Notes: generated by a model from the sequence alone, not told the origin. A stretch of DNA of 63,445 bases from an uncultured Halomonas sp. (GCF_947490095.1 NZ_CANLFS010000020.1:1-63445), one strand, 5' to 3'; shown: positions 25,988-34,676, counted from the stretch's first letter. Made by a program: numbers and translations.

Positions 25988-27367
25988 TCAGTCGTCGACG
26001 CCTTCGGTGGTGACCGAGTGTTTGGCGGGAGCATTGAGGAAGGCTTCCAGCGAGTCGTCCATGGCATCCAGCCAGCGGGTATGGTGACGCGGTGCCTGGG
26101 TGCCGGTCATCAGCGAGCGGTAGGACTTGTCACGGAACGTCATGATGTCCCTGTGCTTGTGGGCTTCCCACTCGAGAAAGGTCTGGTTGACGCCTTCGAT
26201 ATCGAAGCTCGGGTAATCCGTGGTCTCGATCAGGCTGGCCACATAGTCACCCTGGAACCGAATCATCTGCTCATCGGTTTCCAGGGCCTCTTCGCGTGCC
26301 CGCCATGCCTGGCTATCGGCCCGCATGGTCTCGCGGTCGGGGAGGGTGATGCGCCCCAGGATGAGGTCGCGCACATACCAGGCCTGGGCATCGAACATGT
26401 TGAAGGTATACCACTGGTCCTGCATGCCCAGGTAGAAGAGTCTCGGGTTGGCTTCCCAGGCGACGCCACGATAAAGACCCAGCGGCCACAGGCGGTTATT
26501 GGTCTGCAGGCGCAGGGTGTCGGGGAGGAAGGGGAAGTGATGCAGGTAGCCGGTACACAGGATGATGGCATCCACCTGCTTGTGGCTGCCGTCGGCAAAA
26601 TAAGCGGTATTGCCGTCGACGCGTTGCAACAGGGGCTTCTCTTCCCAGTTCTCGGGCCAGTCAAACCCCATGGGACGAGTGCGGTAGCTGGTGGTAATGC
26701 TGCGCGCGCCATACTTGTAGCACTGTGAGCCGATATCCTCGGCGGAGTAGCTGCTGCCTACCAGCAGCAGGTTCTTGCCGCGGAACTCCAGGGCGTCGCG
26801 GAAATCGTGGGCATGCAGGATGCGGCCGTTGAAGGCCTCGAAGCCCTCGAACTCGGGCACATTGGGCGTGGAGAAGTGGCCGGAAGCCACCACCACATGG
26901 TCGAAGACCCGGCTCTCGACCACGTCGCGGTCATGGTCGTGCACGGTGACCAGGAAGGTTTCGTCGTCTTCCCGATATGCCACATCGCGAACCGCAGAGT
27001 TGAAGCGGATATACCGGCGCACGCCGGCCTTCTCGACGCGGCCCTTGATGTAATCCCACAGCACGGCGCGGGGTGGGTAGGAGGCGATCGGCTTGCCGAA
27101 ATGCTCCTCGAAGCTGTAGTCGGCAAACTCCAGACACTCCTTGGGGCCATTGGACCACAGGTAGCGGTACATGCTGCTGTGCACGGGCTCGCCATTGGCG
27201 TCAATGCCGGTACGCCAGGTGTAATTCCATTGGCCTCCCCAGTCGCTCTGTTTCTCGTAGCAGACCAGCTCGACAGCGTCGGCCCCCTGCTCGAAGGCTG
27301 ACTGGAAGGCTCGCAGCTGTGCCAGGCCGCTGGGGCCGGCGCCGATAATGGCAACACGTTGGGTCAT
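25988..27367 (-). CDS. tmm: Trimethylamine monooxygenase (flavin-containing monooxygenase, Tmm-like)
   Basis: Cytoplasmic FAD/NADPH enzyme that oxidises trimethylamine to trimethylamine N-oxide; TMAO can serve as an osmolyte or be broken down for carbon and nitrogen. The 459 aa protein has the FAD site GAGPSG (9-14), an NADPH site in [12 protein letters not shown], and the FMO fingerprint FxGxxxHxxxF at 179-189. It matches the Methylophaga-type bacterial FMO closely through long stretches such as [20 protein letters not shown] and [16 protein letters not shown]. It could also oxidise related amines or indole. I chose the ATG at 27367 (CGGAG upstream). It is monocistronic, ends at a strong terminator, and has a leader of about 325 nt behind a consensus promoter. 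Confidence 0.9.
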   Translation of the reverse strand: MTQRVAIIGAGPSGLAQLRAFQSAFEQGADAVELVCYEKQSDWGGQWNYTWRTGIDANGEPVHSSMYRYLWSNGPKECLEFADYSFEEHFGKPIASYPPRAVLWDYIKGRVEKAGVRRYIRFNSAVRDVAYREDDETFLVTVHDHDRDVVESRVFDHVVVASGHFSTPNVPEFEGFEAFNGRILHAHDFRDALEFRGKNLLLVGSSYSAEDIGSQCYKYGARSITTSYRTRPMGFDWPENWEEKPLLQRVDGNTAYFADGSHKQVDAIILCTGYLHHFPFLPDTLRLQTNNRLWPLGLYRGVAWEANPRLFYLGMQDQWYTFNMFDAQAWYVRDLILGRITLPDRETMRADSQAWRAREEALETDEQMIRFQGDYVASLIETTDYPSFDIEGVNQTFLEWEAHKHRDIMTFRDKSYRSLMTGTQAPRHHTRWLDAMDDSLEAFLNAPAKHSVTTEGVDD

Positions 27368-27692
27368 GAATGGCTCCGTGATTGAGGCTCGCCACGGCAC
27401 TGCCAAGGGGGGAGGGCCGGGTCGAGCATCGAGATGGCAGAAAGCATGGATGCCCGCTGCCTGTCAGGAGGTGACGTCGACTCCAGGCTTCGCCTGGAAG
27501 GCGAAGACCCGTTACCCGAATGGGGGCCCTCATGCTGGAGAAATCGAGGGCTTCTGATGGCGTCATTTGCTCGTTCTGGTGCCGGGGCCGTGTGGGCCGG
27601 CGGCGGAGACGAGATGGCATCGCTCGCCTGAAGGCTCAGTGCGAGTGTGGCGTGTCGGCCACGGGTAAAGCGGGGCAGTCCATAACTACGCG
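27368..27692 (-). promoter_or_regulatory. Long structured 5' leader of tmm
   Basis: About 325 nt lie between the predicted transcription start (near 27690) and the tmm ATG, with no convincing ORF. On the minus strand, CTCCAG (27535-27540) can pair with CTGGAG (27481-27486), enclosing a hairpin TTCGCCT-TCC-AGGCGAA (27489-27505) and a smaller CCC/GGG stem. This gives a possible multi-branch element of about 60 nt. I could not match it to a riboswitch class I know. Confidence 0.4.
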
Positions 27693-27697
27693 TTATC

Positions 27698-27726
27698 AAA
27701 ATATGGATATTTCATTATTTTGTCAA
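27698..27726 (-). promoter_or_regulatory. Promoter of tmm
   Basis: On the minus strand a perfect TTGACA (27721-27726) is separated by 17 bp from TATTTT (27698-27703). The region is markedly AT-rich compared with its surroundings. It lies about 330 bp upstream of the tmm start. Confidence 0.75.
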
Positions 27727-27856
27727 ATATGCCGAGCGAGCCCGACCCGAGTGGTGCGTCGTCGGCGCTTGCCAGTCATTCGCGGTTTTCGGTCATCCGA
27801 TAAGGCGGCGCGATAGGGCTTGTCCTGGGCGATGCCGGTGGCGCGACGATCAAGCC

Positions 27857-27885
27857 TTGCCAGGCGGGGCGGCATTCCTTAGAAT
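27857..27885 (+). promoter_or_regulatory. Promoter of the rpsF operon
   Basis: TTGCCA (27857-27862) and TAGAAT (27880-27885) are 17 bp apart. Transcription would start near 27892, giving a leader of about 100 nt that contains the S6:S18 hairpin. Confidence 0.8.
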
Positions 27886-27939
27886 ATCTGCGCCCGTTCG
27901 TCCATCGAGCGGGCATTCGTGTTTTTCTATCACCTCCTT

Positions 27940-27972
27940 GCTTCCCCGGAGCCCAAGACCTCCCGAGGAAGC
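27940..27972 (+). promoter_or_regulatory. S6:S18 autoregulatory leader hairpin upstream of rpsF
   Basis: GCTTCCCCGG pairs with CCGAGGAAGC around a 13-nt loop. It has the GCTTCC/GGAAGC stem and the unpaired or weakly paired C/CCG region expected of the rpsF leader that binds the S6:S18 complex in many bacteria. It lies 22 nt before the rpsF start, so binding could block translation. The assignment rests on location and stem pattern only. Confidence 0.7.
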
Positions 27973-27994
27973 TGCCAAACCGCAAGGAGATTCC

Positions 27995-28393
27995 ATGCGT
28001 CATTATGAAATCGTGTTCATGGTCCATCCGGACCAGAGCGAGCAGGTTCCGGCCATGGTCGAGCGCTATACCGGCCTCGTTACCGAGAACGGCGGCACCG
28101 TGCATCGCCTGGAAGATTGGGGCCGTCGTCACCTGGCCTACCCGATCAACAAGATCCACAAGGCTCACTACGTGCTGATGAACGTCGAGTGCAGCGGCGA
28201 GACCCTCGACGAGATCGAGAACATCTTCCGCTTCAACGACGCCATCATTCGCAGCCTGGTGGTGCGCTGCAATGAAGCGGTCACCGAAGCCTCGCCGATG
28301 ATGAAGCCGGTGGAAGAGAAGCGCGCACGCCGCGACGAGAAGCCTCGCGACGAGAAGCCTCACGACGATAAGCCCCGCGCTGAGTCCGCCTGA
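27995..28393 (+). CDS. rpsF: 30S ribosomal protein S6
   Basis: Small-subunit protein S6, which binds S18 and the central domain of 16S rRNA. The first 95 or so residues ([17 protein letters not shown] to RSLVVRC) are a complete S6 fold. The C-terminal tail of about 35 residues is highly charged, with repeated RDEKPRD-like units. In E. coli this region is extended by RimK with glutamates, but here the tail ends in AESA. The start is set by AAGGAG. It is the first gene of rpsF-rpsR-DUF2232-rplI. Confidence 0.97.
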   Translation: MRHYEIVFMVHPDQSEQVPAMVERYTGLVTENGGTVHRLEDWGRRHLAYPINKIHKAHYVLMNVECSGETLDEIENIFRFNDAIIRSLVVRCNEAVTEASPMMKPVEEKRARRDEKPRDEKPHDDKPRAESA

Positions 28394-28426
28394 TCACCCC
28401 CATCGCACGTCTGAAGGAGTCTTCAC

Positions 28427-28654
28427 ATGGCACGCTTTTTCCGTCGCCGTAAGTTCTGCCGTTTCACCGCCGAGGGCGTGAAGCAGATCGATTACAAGGA
28501 TCTGGACACCCTCAAGGCCTACATCACCGAGACCGGCAAGATCGTTCCCAGCCGCATTACCGGTACCAAGGCCCGCTATCAGCGCCAGCTGGCGACCGCC
28601 GTCAAGCGTTCGCGCTACCTGGCTCTGCTGCCCTATTCCGATAGCCACCAGTAA
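28427..28654 (+). CDS. rpsR: 30S ribosomal protein S18
   Basis: Small-subunit protein S18, partner of S6 in the 30S platform. The 75 aa protein starts [17 protein letters not shown] and contains the conserved [28 protein letters not shown] core. It begins 33 bp after rpsF with AAGGAG upstream. Confidence 0.98.
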   Translation: MARFFRRRKFCRFTAEGVKQIDYKDLDTLKAYITETGKIVPSRITGTKARYQRQLATAVKRSRYLALLPYSDSHQ

Positions 28655-28666
28655 GCCCGCGGCAAG

Positions 28667-29518
28667 ATGCTGACGATCGCCCGCTGGGTGATGCGCGGCA
28701 CGCCCTATGCTGTCGCCGGGGCCGCCGTGACTACCCTGATACCCTGGCTGTTCTGGCTGGGGGCCGCCATTGCGGCCCTGGTCACGTTGCGCCGGGGACT
28801 GTCGCCGGCACTGCCGGTGATCGTGGCCGCCGCCGTGCCTTCGGGCTGGTGGTGGGTCCAGGGGGATGTCATTCCGCTGGCCAGCGTGCTGCTGGTCACG
28901 CTGATGGCCGTGGTGCTGCGCTCTCGCCTGCGCTGGAGCGAAGCGCTGATCGTCGGTGCCCTGGCCGGTGCCGTGATGATCCAGCTGGGCGTCTTTCTGC
29001 CGCCCGGCGGCTCCGGGGAGATGCTCGACCAGCTGCGTCAGGCGTCCCCCGAGGTGGAGCGTCTGCTCAGTGACCTGGGTAGCCAGGGGGTGGACACCGA
29101 ACAGCTGGCGAGCCTGCTGATCGGCGGAGTTACCGGGCTTATCGTGCTGATTGCCGCCGTGGGCTGCCTGGCCCTGGCGCGCAGCTGGCAGGCAGGGCTC
29201 TATAACCCGGGGGGCTTTCGCGAGGAGTTCCACACCCTGCGCCTGAGCCCGCGTGAGCTCGCCGTGCTGGTCGTGCTCGGCGTGGTGGGTGCCGTACTGG
29301 AGCTGCCCGGCCTGGGGATGCTGTTATGGATGCCGCTGCTGGTCGCCGGTATCGCCCTGGTGCATGGTTTTATCGGACTTAAAGGGATGAACGGGCTGTG
29401 GCTGGTCGCCTTCTACCTGCTGCTGATCACCACCTGGCCCATGATTCTGATCGTGCTGCTGCTGGCCTTTATCGACGCCTTCGCCAATATCCGCGGGCGC
29501 CTGGCCAGTCGCAACTGA
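28667..29518 (+). CDS. DUF2232 (YybS-like) membrane protein
   Basis: Predicted inner-membrane protein of 283 aa with about eight hydrophobic segments: paired helices at 15-60, several at 65-115, and a long hydrophobic C-terminal half. The short loop with SPEVERLLSDLGSQGVDTEQL (about 123-143) is the only long hydrophilic stretch. Location between rpsR and rplI and topology match the DUF2232/YybS family, found at this place in many gammaproteobacteria. Its function is unknown. It starts 12 bp after rpsR with a weak ribosome binding site, so translational coupling is likely. Confidence 0.8.
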   Translation: MLTIARWVMRGTPYAVAGAAVTTLIPWLFWLGAAIAALVTLRRGLSPALPVIVAAAVPSGWWWVQGDVIPLASVLLVTLMAVVLRSRLRWSEALIVGALAGAVMIQLGVFLPPGGSGEMLDQLRQASPEVERLLSDLGSQGVDTEQLASLLIGGVTGLIVLIAAVGCLALARSWQAGLYNPGGFREEFHTLRLSPRELAVLVVLGVVGAVLELPGLGMLLWMPLLVAGIALVHGFIGLKGMNGLWLVAFYLLLITTWPMILIVLLLAFIDAFANIRGRLASRN

Positions 29519-29533
29519 CAAGAGGTTTACGAG

Positions 29534-29980
29534 ATGGAAGTCATTCTGCTCGACAATATTGGCAAGCTGGGCGGCCTGGGTGACCAGGTCACCGTCAAGC
29601 CCGGCTATGGCCGCAACTATCTGGTGCCCTACGGCCTCGCCGTGCCGGCCACCAAGGACAACATCGAGGCCTTCGAGGCCCAGCGTGCCGAGCTCGAGGC
29701 CCAGGCCGCCGAGCGTAAGGGCGAGGCCGAAGAGCGCGCCGCCCAGCTCAACGAGATCGAGCTCTCCCTGGTGGCCAAGTCCGGCGACGAGGGCAAGCTG
29801 TTCGGCTCCATCGGGCCGCGGGACCTGGCCGATGCCATCGCGTCCGCCGGAATCGATGTCGCCAAGAGCGAAGTGCGCATGCCGGAGGGCCCGATTCGTG
29901 CCACCGGCGAGTACGACATTCAGCTGCGTCTGCATGCCGAAGTCGATGCCACCGTGCGCGTGGTGGTCGTGGCCGAGTAA
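29534..29980 (+). CDS. rplI: 50S ribosomal protein L9
   Basis: Large-subunit protein L9, 148 aa. The N-terminal domain has [19 protein letters not shown] and [13 protein letters not shown], followed by the long connecting helix rich in Ala and Glu (about 40-75) and the C-terminal domain. Length and architecture are standard. It is last in the ribosomal operon and followed by a terminator hairpin. Confidence 0.98.
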   Translation: MEVILLDNIGKLGGLGDQVTVKPGYGRNYLVPYGLAVPATKDNIEAFEAQRAELEAQAAERKGEAEERAAQLNEIELSLVAKSGDEGKLFGSIGPRDLADAIASAGIDVAKSEVRMPEGPIRATGEYDIQLRLHAEVDATVRVVVVAE

Positions 29981-30000
29981 GTCGCGGCGGCCGCTTCCGA

Positions 30001-30034
30001 CGAGGGGCGCGAGGAGAGATCCTCGCGCCCCTCG
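30001..30034 (+). terminator. Terminator after rplI
   Basis: A perfect 14-bp stem CGAGGGGCGCGAGG (30001-30014) and its complement (30021-30034) have a 6-nt loop and are followed by TTGCGTT. Confidence 0.85.
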
Positions 30035-30125
30035 TTGCGTTGGTACCTGGGGCATCGAGCCATGGGGCCCGCCGCTCGTCTAAGGTAGAATGATGACCCC
30101 GTCACGCCCAGGGTGAATCATCGCC

Positions 30126-31514
30126 ATGTCAGAGATGCTCGAGCACGACCAGGAAACCGCCGCCCTCAAGGTGCCGCCTCACTCCATGGAGGCGGAACAG
30201 TCGGTACTGGGCGGGCTGATGCTCGATAACCAGGCCTGGGACAATGTCGCCGACCGCCTGGTGGCCGATGACTTCTACCGCTACGAACACCGGCTGATCT
30301 TCAATGTCATGGCCGAGCTGGCCGAGTCGGCCCGGCCGCTGGACGTGGTGACCCTCTCCGAGGCGCTGGAGGGGCGCGACCAGCTGGATACCGTGGGCGG
30401 CCTGGCCACCCTCGCCGAACTGGCCCGCAACACGCCTTCCGCCAGCAACATCCGGGCCTACGCCGATATCGTTCGCGAGCGGGCGACCCTGCGCAAGCTG
30501 ATTCGCGCCTCCAGCCAGATTGCCGATGGCGCCTTCAGTCCCCAGGGCCGGCCGGCGGATGAGCTGGTCGATGAGGCCGAGCGGCTGGTGTTCCAGATCA
30601 GCGAGGAACGGCCCAAGTCGGGAGGGCCGGTGGGCATGAGCGAGCTGCTCGCCAAGGCGGTGGATCGCATCGACGAGCTGTTCAACATGCAGGGCGAGAT
30701 GACGGGGCTGTCCACCGGCTTTCGCGACCTGGACGAGATGACCTCGGGCCTGCAGCCCTCGGACCTGGTGATCATCGCCGGACGTCCCTCCATGGGAAAG
30801 ACCACATTTGCCATGAATATGGTCGAACATGCGGTCATCTCCAGTGAAAAGCCGGTGATGGTGTTCTCCATGGAGATGCCGGGCGATGCCCTGATGCTGC
30901 GCATGCTTTCCTCGCTGGGTCGCATAGACCAGACGCGGGTGCGTACCGGCCAGCTGGAGGACGAGGACTGGCCACGCCTGACCTCGGCGGTGAATCTGCT
31001 CAAGGACAAGCAGCTGTTTATCGATGATACCGCGGCATTGTCACCCAATGAGATGCGTTCGCGCATTCGGCGCCTGGTGCGAGAGCATGGCAATGTCGGG
31101 CTGGTCATGATCGATTACCTGCAGCTCATGCAGATACCGGGCTTTTCCGAGAATCGCACCGGCGAGATTTCCGAGATCTCCCGCTCGCTCAAGGGCCTGG
31201 CCAAGGAGTTCGGCTGCCCGGTGGTAGCGCTCTCCCAGCTTAACCGCTCCCTCGAGCAGCGGCCCAACAAGCGTCCGGTGATGTCGGATCTGCGTGAAAG
31301 TGGCGCCATCGAGCAGGATGCAGACGTGATCGCCTTCGTCTATCGCGATGAAGTCTACAACCCCGATAACCCCGACAATCAGGGACTCGCCGAGCTGATC
31401 ATCGGCAAACAGCGTAACGGCCCCATCGGCACGGTGCATATGGCATTCATCGGCCGCTATACTCGCTTCGAGGACCTGGCGCCGGACGGTTATGGCGACG
31501 GCTTCGGCGAGTAG
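30126..31514 (+). CDS. dnaB: Replicative DNA helicase DnaB
   Basis: Hexameric 5'-3' helicase that unwinds the replication fork. The 462 aa protein has the N-terminal primase-interacting domain (PPHSMEAEQSVLGG) and the RecA-like C-terminal domain. Walker A is GRPSMGKTT (219-227), followed by MVFSMEMPGDALMLRM and DYLQLMQ. No intein or insertion is present. It follows the rpsF operon, as in most gammaproteobacteria, but is separated by a terminator. Confidence 0.97.
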   Translation: MSEMLEHDQETAALKVPPHSMEAEQSVLGGLMLDNQAWDNVADRLVADDFYRYEHRLIFNVMAELAESARPLDVVTLSEALEGRDQLDTVGGLATLAELARNTPSASNIRAYADIVRERATLRKLIRASSQIADGAFSPQGRPADELVDEAERLVFQISEERPKSGGPVGMSELLAKAVDRIDELFNMQGEMTGLSTGFRDLDEMTSGLQPSDLVIIAGRPSMGKTTFAMNMVEHAVISSEKPVMVFSMEMPGDALMLRMLSSLGRIDQTRVRTGQLEDEDWPRLTSAVNLLKDKQLFIDDTAALSPNEMRSRIRRLVREHGNVGLVMIDYLQLMQIPGFSENRTGEISEISRSLKGLAKEFGCPVVALSQLNRSLEQRPNKRPVMSDLRESGAIEQDADVIAFVYRDEVYNPDNPDNQGLAELIIGKQRNGPIGTVHMAFIGRYTRFEDLAPDGYGDGFGE

Positions 31515-31530
31515 GCATTGGCATCTCGGG

Positions 31531-31558
31531 TTGAGCCGGGGCGGTGGGCCCGTATAAT
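31531..31558 (+). promoter_or_regulatory. Promoter of the small protein gene at 31594
   Basis: TTGAGC (31531-31536) and a perfect TATAAT (31553-31558) are 16 bp apart, directly after dnaB and 35 bp before the next gene. Confidence 0.7.
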
Positions 31559-31593
31559 GCGCATCCTTCCAACGAGCATAGCCAGGAGGCAGC

Positions 31594-31887
31594 ATGGCAG
31601 GTGGATTTCGGCGCGGTAATCGTCAGCGTACCCCCAAGCTGGAGGCGCGCGGTGAGCTCCAGTCCGTGGAGCGTGAAGGCCCCTTCAAGGAGTGGTTGGG
31701 CATGCCCGACCTCTATCGTTACCAGCTGGTGGTGGAGGGCGAGGCCTACAGCTACCAGACCGAGGATGCCGAACTGCCGGTGGTCATCGGCGACCGGGTG
31801 GTGTTTCGTTACAAGGAGACCAAGGCCGGCAAGTGGGTGGACCGCAACTCCCTGGGCAAGGCCATCGATCCCTCCGATTATCAATGA
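31594..31887 (+). CDS. Small protein of unknown function
   Basis: A 97-aa soluble protein that I do not recognise. The N-terminus is basic (AGGFRRGNRQRTPKLEARGEL). The middle could form a small beta-rich fold, with alternating hydrophobic residues in YRYQLVVEGEAYSYQT and LPVVIGDRVVFRYKE. It has no signal peptide, membrane segment, cysteine or histidine. It has its own TATAAT promoter and CAGGAGG as a good ribosome binding site, and codon use resembles its neighbours, so it is a real gene. A fold related to OB or SH3-like barrels is conceivable from the beta pattern, but this is a guess. Confidence 0.75.
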   Translation: MAGGFRRGNRQRTPKLEARGELQSVEREGPFKEWLGMPDLYRYQLVVEGEAYSYQTEDAELPVVIGDRVVFRYKETKAGKWVDRNSLGKAIDPSDYQ

Positions 31888-32003
31888 CTTGAGGAACCCT
31901 TCAGGGTGTTTGATGTCTTATCAGGACGCAGCCGTCATCAGATTGTCATCTCTGTGAGGCAGGCTGCCAGGAATCGACATCACAATAAACGCTGGAGGGA
32001 TCC

Positions 32004-32306
32004 ATGGAATTCCACGATCTCAAGGCCTTCGCGGCCCATCACGACAACTACGAAATTCGCGTCATCGGCCATGCCGGTAGCCGCTTCTATCAGGTAGAGC
32101 TGGAAGATATCGAGGGCCAGCGCCATATGCTGACCCGTCGGGGCAAGCCGGTCCTCTTCCGCTCGCTGGAAGACGTCTATGGGGATCTCAAGCGTGCCGG
32201 TATCCACCGTGCCTATCTGGTGCAACAAGTGCCCCACGATGAGATGGTCGGCCGCGAGACCCACTATCGAGAGCCCTTGGCCTCACGCATGCCGCTGGTC
32301 TTGTGA
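32004..32306 (+). CDS. DUF6482-like small protein
   Basis: A 100-aa soluble protein, probably of the DUF6482 family known from Pseudomonas and Halomonas; this assignment is from recollection and is moderate. It has a compact alpha-beta look: EIRVIGHAGSRFYQVELEDIEGQRH suggests two beta strands with a turn, followed by a helix (SLEDVYGDLKRAGI) and a strand (HRAYLVQQV). No catalytic motif is visible. GGAGG precedes the start. The gap of 116 bp upstream holds a small ACCCT/AGGGT hairpin (31896-31907) that may end the preceding transcript. Confidence 0.7.
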   Translation: MEFHDLKAFAAHHDNYEIRVIGHAGSRFYQVELEDIEGQRHMLTRRGKPVLFRSLEDVYGDLKRAGIHRAYLVQQVPHDEMVGRETHYREPLASRMPLVL

Positions 32307-32390
32307 GGCTCAACCCGGGCGGCCACCGCGAGGAGCCTGATACACTAGCCCCGTCTTCATCTATCCAGTGTATCGATCAAGGAGCCCCCC

Positions 32391-33485
32391 ATGACCACCA
32401 CGACCCAGGATTCGGCCCCTCCCGGCATGGACATGGACCCCGCCGGCAGCGGGCGCCTGGCCCATGCGCCGGATGATCATCCGCCGATTCCTCGTGCCAG
32501 GGTCGGGGTGGTGCTGGTCAATCTGGGTACCCCGGATGCCACCGATTACTGGTCCATGCGTCGCTACCTCGGTGAATTCCTCTCCGACAAGCGGGTGGTG
32601 GACTACCCGAGCTGGAAGTGGCAGCCGCTGCTGCAGCTGATCATTCTCTCGCGCCGGCCCTTCAAGTCCGGCGAGGCCTACCGCGGGATCTGGAACACCG
32701 AGAAGGACGAGAGCCCGCTGCTGACCATCACCCGGGAGCAGACCCGCCGAGTGGCCGATGGGCTGGCGACGCGCTACGGCGACGAGGTGATGGTCGATTT
32801 CGCCATGCGCTACGGCAACCCCTCCACGGACAGCGTGCTCCGCCGTTTGCAGGCGGCGGGCTGTGAGAAGATCCTGTTCTTCCCCCTGTATCCCCAGTAC
32901 GCCTCGCCGACGACCGCCACCGCCAACGACCACGCCTTCCGAACCCTGATGAAGCTGAAATGGCAACCGGCGATCCGCACCGTGCCGGCCTACTTCGAGC
33001 ATCCGCAGTACATCCAGGCGCTGGCCGGCAGCGTGCGTGACGCCTACGGCGCCGCCGCGACGCCGCCGGAGGTGTTGGTGGCGTCCTACCATGGCGTGCC
33101 CAAGCGCTTCTTGATGGAAGGCGACCCCTATCACTGCCAGTGCCAGAAGACCACTCGCCTGCTGCGCGAAGCGCTGGGTTGGGAAGACGATGCCATCCAG
33201 ACCGCCTTCCAGTCGAAGTTCGGTCCCGAGGAGTGGGTGGGGCCGGCTACCGTGGAGCATGTCGCCGAGCTGGCCCGTCAGGGCAAAAAGCATATCGCCG
33301 TGGTGTCACCGGCGTTCTCCGCCGACTGCGTCGAGACCCTGGAGGAGATCCAGGAGGAGATTCGCGATGCCTTCCTCGAGGCCGGCGGCGAGACCTTCAC
33401 CTATGTGCCCTGCCTCAACGAACGTGACGACCACATCGCCGCCCTGTTGTCGATTATCGACAACGAACTGCAAGGCTGGGTATAG
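32391..33485 (+). CDS. hemH: Ferrochelatase
   Basis: Inserts ferrous iron into protoporphyrin IX, the last step of heme b synthesis. The 364 aa protein has VNLGTPDATD, the metal-binding His234 in SYHGVPKR, and Glu315 in ADCVETLEEI. The N-terminal extension of about 35 residues before VGVVLVNLGTP is longer than usual and contains many Asp, Pro and His; a shorter in-frame start is not obvious because AAGGAGC lies directly before the chosen ATG. Heme made here would feed the cbb3 oxidase and cytochromes encoded earlier in the window. Confidence 0.95.
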   Translation: MTTTTQDSAPPGMDMDPAGSGRLAHAPDDHPPIPRARVGVVLVNLGTPDATDYWSMRRYLGEFLSDKRVVDYPSWKWQPLLQLIILSRRPFKSGEAYRGIWNTEKDESPLLTITREQTRRVADGLATRYGDEVMVDFAMRYGNPSTDSVLRRLQAAGCEKILFFPLYPQYASPTTATANDHAFRTLMKLKWQPAIRTVPAYFEHPQYIQALAGSVRDAYGAAATPPEVLVASYHGVPKRFLMEGDPYHCQCQKTTRLLREALGWEDDAIQTAFQSKFGPEEWVGPATVEHVAELARQGKKHIAVVSPAFSADCVETLEEIQEEIRDAFLEAGGETFTYVPCLNERDDHIAALLSIIDNELQGWV

Positions 33486-33506
33486 GCCCGCCGCCGGGGC
33501 GGGCCT
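33484..33506. terminator. Hairpin between hemH and mrpG
   Basis: A perfect 9-bp stem AGGCCCGCC/GGCGGGCCT with a 5-nt loop starts in the hemH stop codon. There is no T-tract. It lies between convergent transcripts. Confidence 0.55.
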
Positions 33507-33514
33507 GCGACGCA

Positions 33515-33907
33515 TCAGTCGTGGGCGCGGTCGGGATGGGGGACCGGTTTTTCGCCGAGCTCTTCGGGGCGTAGTTCGATCGGCCGGCCGGCGGTCCTTT
33601 CCACATGCTTTATGCGCAGATGGAGGGCCGTCTTGGCCAGCAGGTGGGCACTCACCGGCGCGGTGATAAACAGAAACAGGGTGATCAGCATCTCCTGAAT
33701 ATCGGGTTTTCCCTCGGTGCCCCAGAAATAGAGCATCGAGGCGACCAGCATGCAGCCGATTCCCAGGGTCGTGGCCTTGGTGGGGCCGTGCAGGCGCATG
33801 TAGAAGTCGCGCAGGTGGGCCATGCCCAGGGAACCGATAAACACGAAGGCCCCGCCGGCGACCAGCAGCAGGGAGATGACTCCCTCGAGAATGACAGGCA
33901 GTGTCAT
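33515..33907 (-). CDS. mrpG: Mrp antiporter subunit G (operon 1)
   Basis: Small membrane subunit of the Mrp-type cation/proton antiporter, 130 aa with three hydrophobic helices (about 5-26, 36-58, 66-88). The MRLHGPTKATTLGIG segment is the MrpG/PhaG signature. The C-terminal 40 residues are hydrophilic. It is the last gene of the minus-strand mrpABCDEFG operon and lies 8 bp after mrpF. The whole complex is required for antiport, so MrpG has no separate reaction. Confidence 0.93.
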   Translation of the reverse strand: MTLPVILEGVISLLLVAGGAFVFIGSLGMAHLRDFYMRLHGPTKATTLGIGCMLVASMLYFWGTEGKPDIQEMLITLFLFITAPVSAHLLAKTALHLRIKHVERTAGRPIELRPEELGEKPVPHPDRAHD

Positions 33908-33915
33908 GGCGCCTC

Positions 33916-34185
33916 CTATTCGATGATGTCACCGCGCAGCAGGTACTTGCATACCGCCACGGTGCTGATGAAGCCGAGCATGGCGATCAATAGCGCCGCC
34001 TCGAAGTAGGTCTTGGTATCGAGCCACAGCCCCAGCAACACGATCAGGGCGATGGAGTTGATATACATGGTGTCCAGCGCCAGCAGGCGGTCGGGCATGT
34101 CCGGGCCGATGGTCAGCCGGTAGACGTTGAGCGCCATGGCCGCCACGACCAGGGCCAGGCTGGTCCAGAGTGCAACCTCAATCAT
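33916..34185 (-). CDS. mrpF: Mrp antiporter subunit F (operon 1)
   Basis: An 89-aa membrane subunit with three helices, matching MrpF/PhaF in length. The conserved loop GPDMPDRLLALDTMYINSIALIV identifies it. It overlaps mrpE by four bases (ATGA), so it is translationally coupled. The paralogue in operon 2 has the same length. Confidence 0.93.
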   Translation of the reverse strand: MIEVALWTSLALVVAAMALNVYRLTIGPDMPDRLLALDTMYINSIALIVLLGLWLDTKTYFEAALLIAMLGFISTVAVCKYLLRGDIIE

Positions 34186-34676
34186 TCATAAATCTCCTTC
34201 AGCGGCCGCTCGTAGCGCTCTCGAATGGTCGCGACCAGGGCGTCATCATCTTCCACGTCGAGGGCGTGAATCAGCAGCGATTTGCCATCCAGACGCAGGT
34301 TGGTCGACACCGTACCCGGGGTCAGGCTGATGGTATTGGCCAGCAGGGTGATGGTGAAGCGGTCCTCCAGCATCAGCGGGTACTCGATGAAGTGCGGGCG
34401 CATGCGCCGCCAGGGGTTGATGATCAACCAGGCAACATGCAGGTTGGCGACCACGATGTCGCCGAGCAGGCGCAGCGTGAAGCGCAGCAGCAGCCCGGGT
34501 TTCTGTATATGCGGCTGGGCATCCCAGAAGCGGTGGGTCACCAGGGGGATGGCCACCGCCAGGGCGCCGCCCAGCAGGAAGTGGCCGAAGGCGATGCTGC
34601 GTACCATCAGTAGCCAGACGATCAGCAGCAGGATCGACAGCAGAGGCGTGGGTAGCCAGGAACGCGGCTGAATCAT
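34182..34676 (-). CDS. mrpE: Mrp antiporter subunit E (operon 1)
   Basis: A 164-aa membrane subunit with two N-terminal helices (about 11-47) and a cytoplasmic domain carrying ANTISLTPGTVSTNL, the MrpE/PhaE signature. The ATG at 34676 overlaps the mrpD stop as ATGA. A much longer open frame runs upstream through mrpD out of frame and is not coding. Confidence 0.93.
   Translation of the reverse strand: MIQPRSWLPTPLLSILLLIVWLLMVRSIAFGHFLLGGALAVAIPLVTHRFWDAQPHIQKPGLLLRFTLRLLGDIVVANLHVAWLIINPWRRMRPHFIEYPLMLEDRFTITLLANTISLTPGTVSTNLRLDGKSLLIHALDVEDDDALVATIRERYERPLKEIYE

Noticed and set aside
27434..27631. A 65-aa plus-strand ORF in the tmm-rpsF gap
   Set aside because: No ribosome binding site, no homology pattern, and it runs antisense to the tmm leader.
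27368..27692. Glycine, SAM, ykkC/guanidine or THF riboswitch before tmm
   Set aside because: I compared the leader with the consensus sequences I remember and none of the conserved cores is present. Kept only as an unnamed structured leader.
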